From NCBI GenBank assembly GCA_949825045.1, contig OX463822.1, positions 33,296,703 through 33,360,702 on the forward strand: 64,000 nt of DNA, written 5' to 3'. Below the pieces are notes generated by a model. That model worked only from the letters and a program-made list of their open reading frames with translations, did no database searches and was not told the origin of the DNA. Positions 58,343 to 64,000 of this stretch are shown here, piece by piece. Origin of the DNA: Argyresthia goedartella. Taxonomy: Eukaryota > Arthropoda > Insecta > Lepidoptera > Argyresthiidae. Position 1 is the first letter of the stretch, and every line of letters starts with the position of its first letter. The position numbers and the translations under genes were made by a program.

Positions 58343-58594
58343 CTAACCAGAACGAAGGGTGCTTCCCAACTCCTCATTAAATTTATTCACCACCTCGTCA
58401 AATGTCTGGGCACTGCCCCTAATTTCCCTAAAAAAATATAAGGCTCCACCTTTTAAATACGAAGGAAATAATAATTTTAATTCCTCCGACGATATAAATT
58501 TCTTCCTCGATGCACCATCTCTGAAGTCTTCTAGAAAGTCTTCAAAGGACTCCTGAGGACTCCCCGAAAAACAAGTTGACAACTCCTCCATCAT
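58343..58594 (-). pseudogene. LTR-retrotransposon gag-like fragment
   Basis: An 83-codon frame with the pattern of a Retrotrans_gag capsid segment: FSGSPQESFEDFLEDF, then ELKLLFPSYLKGGALYFFRE and FDEVVNKFNEEL. In LTR elements this domain forms the particle. The fragment resembles Ty3/gypsy-type gag. No protease, RT or integrase was found downstream on the reverse strand, so it is a remnant or solo 5' piece. It starts at an ATG pair (58,594). Confidence 0.5.
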
Positions 58595-58877
58595 GAAATA
58601 ATTTCATAAAATTTTTCACAAAATGTCCGCCGCTATAAAAATCTTCCCACAATATTTTTCTATTCGTTTCTTCACTCGCTTGGCAGGTCGAGGTAATTCC
58701 TAAATAAAAAACTTAAGTACAGAAATATACTTCCCAATGCACATTCGATCCTTCCTCGATTCTTCAAGGTCTGGATCGACGATCACTATCCTCTTCTATT
58801 ACGCCACTTCTTATGACGTCACCTTCCTTCTGAAGCAGTCTTCCTATTTCTCCGGATCGTTTGGCGCCTCCACCAAT

Positions 58878-59238
58878 GTAGTGCTTTCAGTGCTTTCAGC
58901 ACTATACGATTATAGTTGCCTACCTAATCTGTAGGGCTAGCAAGTTCAATTATAAAGACTTTGGTAATAACTGATTGGTTTTTATTGCTTTAGTTCACAC
59001 TTTTTATAAAAGGGATCCACAACTGGCTCGATAGCCATTAAGCTATCCTAACTATAAAATTTAGATCAGTCACTGGCCGAAGCCTACGGTGAAGTGTGTC
59101 ACATTGACTTCCCACATCCAAGCCTCTTTCTTTTTTTAACTACAAAATAAGTAACAGTGTCAAAGTGACACCCACTCTAAAGAGGCCCGTATACAATATA
59201 AACGCATAAACAAATATCGAACCTTATAGTACACAGGT
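58878..59238 (-). repeat. Possible LTR upstream of the gag fragment
   Basis: On the reverse strand a block could run from TGTGTACTATAAGG (59,238) to GCACTACA (58,878). It is immediately followed by TTGGTGGAGGCGCCAAACG, which could be a primer-binding region, then ~280 bp of leader before the gag ATG. A TTTTATAAAAAG TATA-like box lies inside. No second LTR copy exists in the window, so this is inference. Confidence 0.3.
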
Positions 59239-59667
59239 GCCACTAAACCTTTTGCGGGCTTAAGCGTGCGGGATGTATTCGTTAGTTTTCGGCTTTATTA
59301 CTAAGCAATAAAGTGTATGTGCTGGGATGGCAATGTATATTCATATCCAGGTTCCGTATGAATGATAGTGATAGTGAATAAAGTAAAAATACGTCCTTAG
59401 AATGATAGATATACGATTCGTAACACAAATTCCTAATTCATTTTTTTTTAAAAGAAAATATATTTTTTGTTGCCAATAAATTACTAAATCGTGTTCAATC
59501 TTTTTTAGTGTCAGTCAAATGATATCTTGACAGGGATTGTATCACAGCCCCTCAACGACGAAGGAGATTCTTGAGATGCTAGATCTATGATTACAGCTGT
59601 AAATTGAAGATTCTGAAGACTTTACAGCTATCTCTTAAAAGGAAATTTTGGAGCCTTTAATATTATA
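59239..59667. other. Nothing recognised
   Basis: No gene or repeat identified. Confidence 0.35.
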
Positions 59668-60990
59668 CCTAGTCTGGCCATAAATTCTGTCCCTGCCTAA
59701 AATATGCTTATCTCAAAGTAAAACAATCGAGTAGGAATAAAATACAGGATAGTTTATTCTTTATTTTCTAATTAACTAAATAAATAGGCAATCTACTCAA
59801 AGTGACCCCCTTTTACCTTCACACACATCCTCAATCGGCCCGGCCACTCGTCTATCGCCGCACGCACCCTTGATGGTGGTATCGAAGTCGCTGCTGCCAC
59901 CAAAACACGTTTTAGCGACTCGATATTCCGATGAGGTTTCGAGCACGCCTTCTCCTCCTGACCACAGTCGGTAGTCCAGGGGGTTGAGGTCGGGACTTCC
60001 TGAGGGCCTTCTTCTTCTTCATCTTGGCACGCGATAAACTCCGGCAAATTGTCCTTTAGCCACTTTTGAGTGGCTCGTGCTTTGTGTGCCGGGACTGAGT
60101 CTTGTTGAAAGATCCCTTCCTGATTGGAAAACAATGTCCGAGTGAGTGGCTTCACAACGGGCTCCAAAATGTCGGTTTGGTAGTTTTCCGCTTTTGTTTT
60201 CACGCCTTGCTGGCAAAAATGGAGCTTGGTGACTCCATCGTATGACACGCCCCACCAAACCATGACTGATGCCGGATGATGTCCTCATTCCACCTTAGCA
60301 ACCTGCTGCGAGCTTAGCAAGCTCTCAGGAGAGAGCTGTGAGCATAGTTATTTTGATGCTTGTATTTCTCTTCAACCGTAAAGATTTTCTCGTCGGTAAA
60401 CAATATTCTTTGGTACCCACCCTTCTGCGTGCTTCTGAAACAGATTTTTCGCCCAGTTCGCTCTTATGTTTCCTAAAGCTGTTGTCAAGCTTCTTCAGTA
60501 AGCGGCAAGCTTAAGGTCCGGTTTGATGATGCGAGACATGGTTCTAGGCGGAATGTTCATCTCCTTTTCTGCTTGCGAAGAGGATTTCTTCTCATTCGCT
60601 CAGCAACTTTGATCGCCGCTGGCGTCCTGGAATCATGAGGGCGGCCGCTTCTGGGTCTGTCATCGATAGACGACATCTTACTGAATCTTTTGATGGTACG
60701 GTATACGAATTTCATAGTGATCCCTAGTGACCGTAACAGACTGAAGATCTGCCCTGGTATCTACACAAGTGTAACAAAGCGTTGTTACACTTGTGTAGAG
60801 CTATAACAGTGACTCGGTTTTCTTTCACGCCCCACTCCATGTCTTCTGCTTGGATTTATGCCTTCAAGTGAGGCTTTTCTAGAAGACCGAAGCCTATTTT
60901 GTCATACGAAAACAAAAACATATCAAATGACATTTGGTTTTCTAAATGTTTTTATTTAAAAGTTTGGGACAGTATTTATGGATATCTGAA
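59668..60990 (-). mobile_element. Decayed maT-like mariner transposon
   Basis: The left TIR CCTAGTCTGGCCATAAATTC and the right (read inward) TTCAGATATCCATAAATACT are similar, each next to TA. Length ~1.32 kb, typical for maT. An 18-bp perfect hairpin lies at 60,760-60,799. Confidence 0.75.
59793..60841 (-). pseudogene. maT transposase, multiply broken
   Basis: The start (MEWGVKENRVTVIALHKC, from 60,841) is followed by a rearranged stretch and frameshifts. A 156-codon segment (60,263-59,793) keeps MVWWGVSYDGVTKLHF, the second Asp in FQQDSVPAH, and the C-terminus EEKACSKPHRNIESL to VKGGHFE. In another frame the third catalytic block reads SPDLNPLDYRLW, so Asp is encoded at the position that is Asn in the 23,540 copy. 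Non-functional. Confidence 0.8.
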
Positions 60991-61052
60991 TATCTTATAA
61001 AATCCAGATTTAACCTGTCGCGTAAACCCAAAAACTGAACTTTTATGACAGA

Positions 61053-61168
61053 TGTCACCTAGAGTACTGTAGATTCTATTGTGGGCATTTATGGGCAAAA
61101 AACATGAAATTTGCCTTAATTGTTGTGTCATTATTTTTTCTTTTCCGGCCAGCAGACAAGCGAAAGGG
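61053..61168. repeat. MITE-3 relative, left end missing
   Basis: GTCACCTAGAGTACTGTAGA, TTGTGGGCATTTATGGGC and TTTTCCGGCCAGCAGACAAG match 55,016-55,125. Confidence 0.6.
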
Positions 61169-61758
61169 AAAGCGCCGCCGCTCTATGTATAGTGTGGAAG
61201 ACAACTTTCTACATCAGACACATTAGGGCTGGTGTCCATTTTCGTATGTTTTCAGGAGAGCTAAAATAAACTTTGAACTTTTTATACCTATGGTAAATGC
61301 TAAGCTGAGTTACTTATTTTGGTGTCCAAATAAATAGACAATACAAAGCGCTTACTTTGAAGTCCATCTCTCGGCTTCACTACCGACAGCATCAGGTTTC
61401 GTTTCTTTGGGTATCGATATCTGCCCCATTTTTTTTCGGCTGCAAATAGTTAGTTTAAGGCACGGGTCAATAAATATGCTTATGGCTGTACGATTTAGAC
61501 AAGCACTAGAGGATGGTGTTAAAATGAGACCGTTTATCTCAAATCGTAGTTAATTTAAAAAGACCTTTTCGTCCCAAAAAAATAAAATAAACCTTTAAAT
61601 TATCCCGATAATAAAGTAAAAACAGAGAATGGTCCGGTGAAAATTGCACTTCAATTGAGTTTTGGCTTGCGTATGAGTACATCAGATCAAATTTCTCTAA
61701 AACATATAAAATAACTATGTTTTGTTTCGACATTTGACTAAACATAAAATAAAAATAT
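61169..61758. other. Nothing recognised
   Basis: No gene; a 68-codon reverse frame at 61,539-61,745 is AT-rich with no features. Confidence 0.35.
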
Positions 61759-62057
61759 ATATGAGCTCCGTGGTCTTACGGGTTTCACGCTTGCTTCTCA
61801 CACAGGAGATTCAGGTTCGATTCCTGACCATGTACCAATGAGATAATTCATTAATCTTAAGTACATTATACGGACGTTCTAACGGTGATGGAAAACATCG
61901 TGAGGAAACTTTCATTACTCCATAGGTGTGGCGATGGGCTACCCCCCTGTCACGCAAAATAGAGTATTGAATAACTTGCTCAAAGTGGGCACAATTGTGC
62001 CTCTGCCATCCCGTATAGGAAAAGGCGTGACGCTATGCTAATGTTAATGTTAATGTT
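61759..62057 (+). mobile_element. SINE-B, full-length reference copy
   Basis: tRNA-like head: A-box-like TGGTCTTACGGG and B-box GGTTCGATTCC. The body runs GGACGTTCTAACGGTGATGG, AAAACATCGTGAGGAAAC, GGCGATGGGCTACC, AGTGGGCACAATTGTGCC and GGAAAAGGCGTGACGCTATG, ending in a (TTAATG)n tail. AAAAATAT at 61,751-61,758 and 62,058-62,065 is a candidate target-site duplication. This copy defines the family used to identify the other fragments. Confidence 0.8.
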
Positions 62058-62065
62058 AAAAATAT

Positions 62066-62867
62066 TTTCTAGAAAATGAAACATTTCTAAACTACGTGTA
62101 AGATAAGACACTTTAGTTCTAACATTATTAATTCGGTGCACGATTTATTTTAAAATAATTATCTAAAACGATATTAATTTCCAAGCAGGTGGGTATGAAA
62201 AAATGGAAAAAATTCTCAGTAATAATCTCATTTTGTGCTTTTCTTAATCTTTTGACGAAGATTGACATTTTGTTTTAAAGTTATCTTTCTTAAGAATATT
62301 GAGTTAGGATTAATTATATTTTATGAACAATGCCAAATTGAAACAATAGACTGGTTAAAATTTATTTCATAAATATTTTGATTGCTATAATTATAATAAA
62401 TGCTATAACTTTGTCCTTTTATTCATTACAGTCACTCTCTAGAGAGTCTTAATCTTATATACCTTATAAATAAGATAAGATTGTATTTATGCGTGCGTTA
62501 TACTAATTACAATTTTTATGTGGCCCCGGGCTATGTCCTAGCAAAAACTGTGTTGCATAGCCCATCCAGGTCTTCCTATCGAGTCATATTCCATGTATAG
62601 ATAAACAAAACATACTACAATACTAAATGTGTACTAGATAGACCTAATCTTGACTAACACTTACTTAGTGGCCATTTTTCTACAGAATTATGGTACGGTG
62701 GGGTAGGCTGGGATAGAAAGGCCTCATGTGCTCTTGTTATGTATTCCAGTAACATTTCAATCTTCTGGCTAGGCACAGATGTGCCCAACAAAACCAACTG
62801 TATCAAAAAATATGTTAAGAATTATCAGGCAAACCTACCCTATACAATTCTACGGAACCTAACAAAG
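62066..62867. other. AT-rich, nothing recognised
   Basis: No gene or repeat identified. Confidence 0.35.
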
Positions 62868-63085
62868 GCCGTATAAAGGATAAACATAAACTTTTACAAG
62901 CAGGCAATTGCGTTGCTTCATCCCCCACACTAGGGTATCCTGAGTCATGCGAACCATACACAGCGACATCACACACATATACACATCGAAGACCTGGGGT
63001 TTTTTCTTTGTTCCTAGCCGGGATTCGTGCCCGGGACCTCTTGTTTGAGAGGCTGCTCGCAACACCACAGATGTCGTCTAGATCC
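62868..63085 (-). mobile_element. SINE-A, diverged copy
   Basis: On the reverse strand: a degenerate head (GACATCTGTGGTGTTGCGAG; GTCCCGGGCACGAATCCCGG), an A-rich linker, CCCCAGGTCTTCGATGTG, then GGATACCCTAGTGTGGG and a TTTATGTTTATCC tail. Confidence 0.7.
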
Positions 63086-63707
63086 TAGACCCAGTCTCCT
63101 CTAAGGAGTTTACTGAGAAGTTTTATAGCTTGGTGTTAAATTAAATTACAATCTTCAACTCAATCTCGAGCAAGTGCCCATCAAAGCCTCTTTGCTTAGC
63201 AAAATACGTCAAATCATCGTCAAATACTATAGTGGATTCCTTTGCTTTCCTTTGCTGCTGCCTTTCCTAGATAGTTAATTTTTCTGCAAAATTCACCTAA
63301 AAACTAAAAAAAACATATCTTTTCTGGTATGAGGTCGCAAATTTTGTCACTGGGGGCCTGCCCAACGCCACCGTTCAGATAGGTTTTGACTTTTTATTAA
63401 ACTACTTGGCTACCACCCAATCAGTTAACCGCAATATGCCATGTTCAACCAAGTGCTAGGTAAGCTAAACATTTTTTTAACGTCCTTATATCGTGCGTCT
63501 GACGGGCTAGAATTGTACAGCATTATTGGAGCTTAGCTAGAAGGAGGAACAAATCCTCTGGCTCTGCGAACAATAGAATAATACTGATTTGTAGGCGTTA
63601 CTTGTAGGTTTTATTTTCTGTGATTCAGGGACTATAATCGTGTGGCGGTAAGTGTGTTTTTTTATTGAGTTGTAAATTATCTTTTACAGCGGGGCGAATA
63701 ACTAAGG
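63086..63707. other. Nothing recognised
   Basis: No gene or repeat identified. Confidence 0.35.
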
Positions 63708-63890
63708 CTCCTTCCTCACCGGGTCGGTACGGTTTCGATTCGGTACCGCCTCTCTGTAACGAATCTGTCTGCACAGATTCGTTACCGAGCGCATGTAATT
63801 AAAGCTTGCGAAGTGTAAAGCTAAGTGAGCTTTCAGACCGCGTCGTTTCGGTGCTGATTCTTTATCTGCAGATTAATGAGGAAGGGGCGC
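63708..63890. mobile_element. Hairpin MITE-like element
   Basis: The outer ends GCTCCTTCCTCA and TGAGGAAGGGGC are inverted repeats. A central perfect hairpin has a 13-bp stem GTAACGAATCTGT (63,756-63,768 with 63,773-63,785) and a CTGC loop. It also has local GTCGGTACGG/CGGTACCG symmetry. No coding capacity; superfamily not determined. Confidence 0.6.
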
Positions 63891-64000
63891 AATGCAGACA
63901 TTGCACTGTGTAATTATTTAATCGGTTCTAAAGAGGATGCAACGTCTTTGGTATACCTAACTGTCATTCATCTCTAGACGAAAAAATAAAAAAAAAACTT

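Noticed and set aside
62859..63068. 69-codon reverse frame
   Set aside because: Entirely within a reverse-strand SINE-A.

Overview
The window looks like repeat-dense nuclear DNA from a moth or butterfly (Lepidoptera). I found no convincing host protein gene, rRNA or functional tRNA gene. The assignment rests on the repeat content: maT-type mariner elements (DD37D), CR1-, Jockey/Daphne- and RTE-like LINEs, two tRNA-headed SINE families, and interspersed repeats (GGTTCCGTA-type, CGAGCGAGCGAAGCG-type, TTTAATCCCCGACG-type) that I know from lepidopteran genomes. No database search was run, so family names are by recognition.

Layout. 1-5.2 kb: SINE pieces, a MITE carrying a SINE, RTE and Jockey-like LINE fragments, then a 36-bp minisatellite (4,658-5,191). 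6.27-9.0 kb: a 5'-truncated CR1-like LINE with an 811-codon open frame. 10-12.4 kb: small repeats. 12.9-18.6 kb: an old Daphne-like LINE split by a near-complete two-ORF Jockey-like LINE (13,241-17,128) with a 7-base direct repeat at the borders. 19-23 kb: LINE and SINE ends plus a 23-copy, 45-bp satellite (21,446-22,480) that appears to have grown out of a SINE. 23.4-24.6 kb: a maT transposon.

23,966-53,008 is the main structural feature: a direct tandem duplication of about 14.5 kb. Copy 1 is 23,966-38,490 and copy 2 is 38,489-53,008. One end lies inside the maT transposase and the other inside a long-TIR MITE, with a 2-base overlap at the junction. Each copy carries a LINE interrupted by a SINE, further SINEs, MITEs, a 580-bp element with perfect 47-bp TIRs, an inverted CR1 fragment and a degenerate ~60-bp array. 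The copies look identical over their first ~7.8 kb and collect most differences in the last ~1.5 kb.

53-64 kb: a 32-bp minisatellite, more MITE and SINE copies, a gag-like fragment beside a possible LTR, a decayed maT element carrying an 18-bp perfect hairpin, a full-length SINE and a terminal hairpin element. The coding sequences are self-mobilising elements or their remains and do not form a host pathway: LINE proteins make endonuclease and reverse transcriptase, SINEs and MITEs borrow such machinery, and maT encodes a cut-and-paste transposase whose third catalytic residue is changed here.
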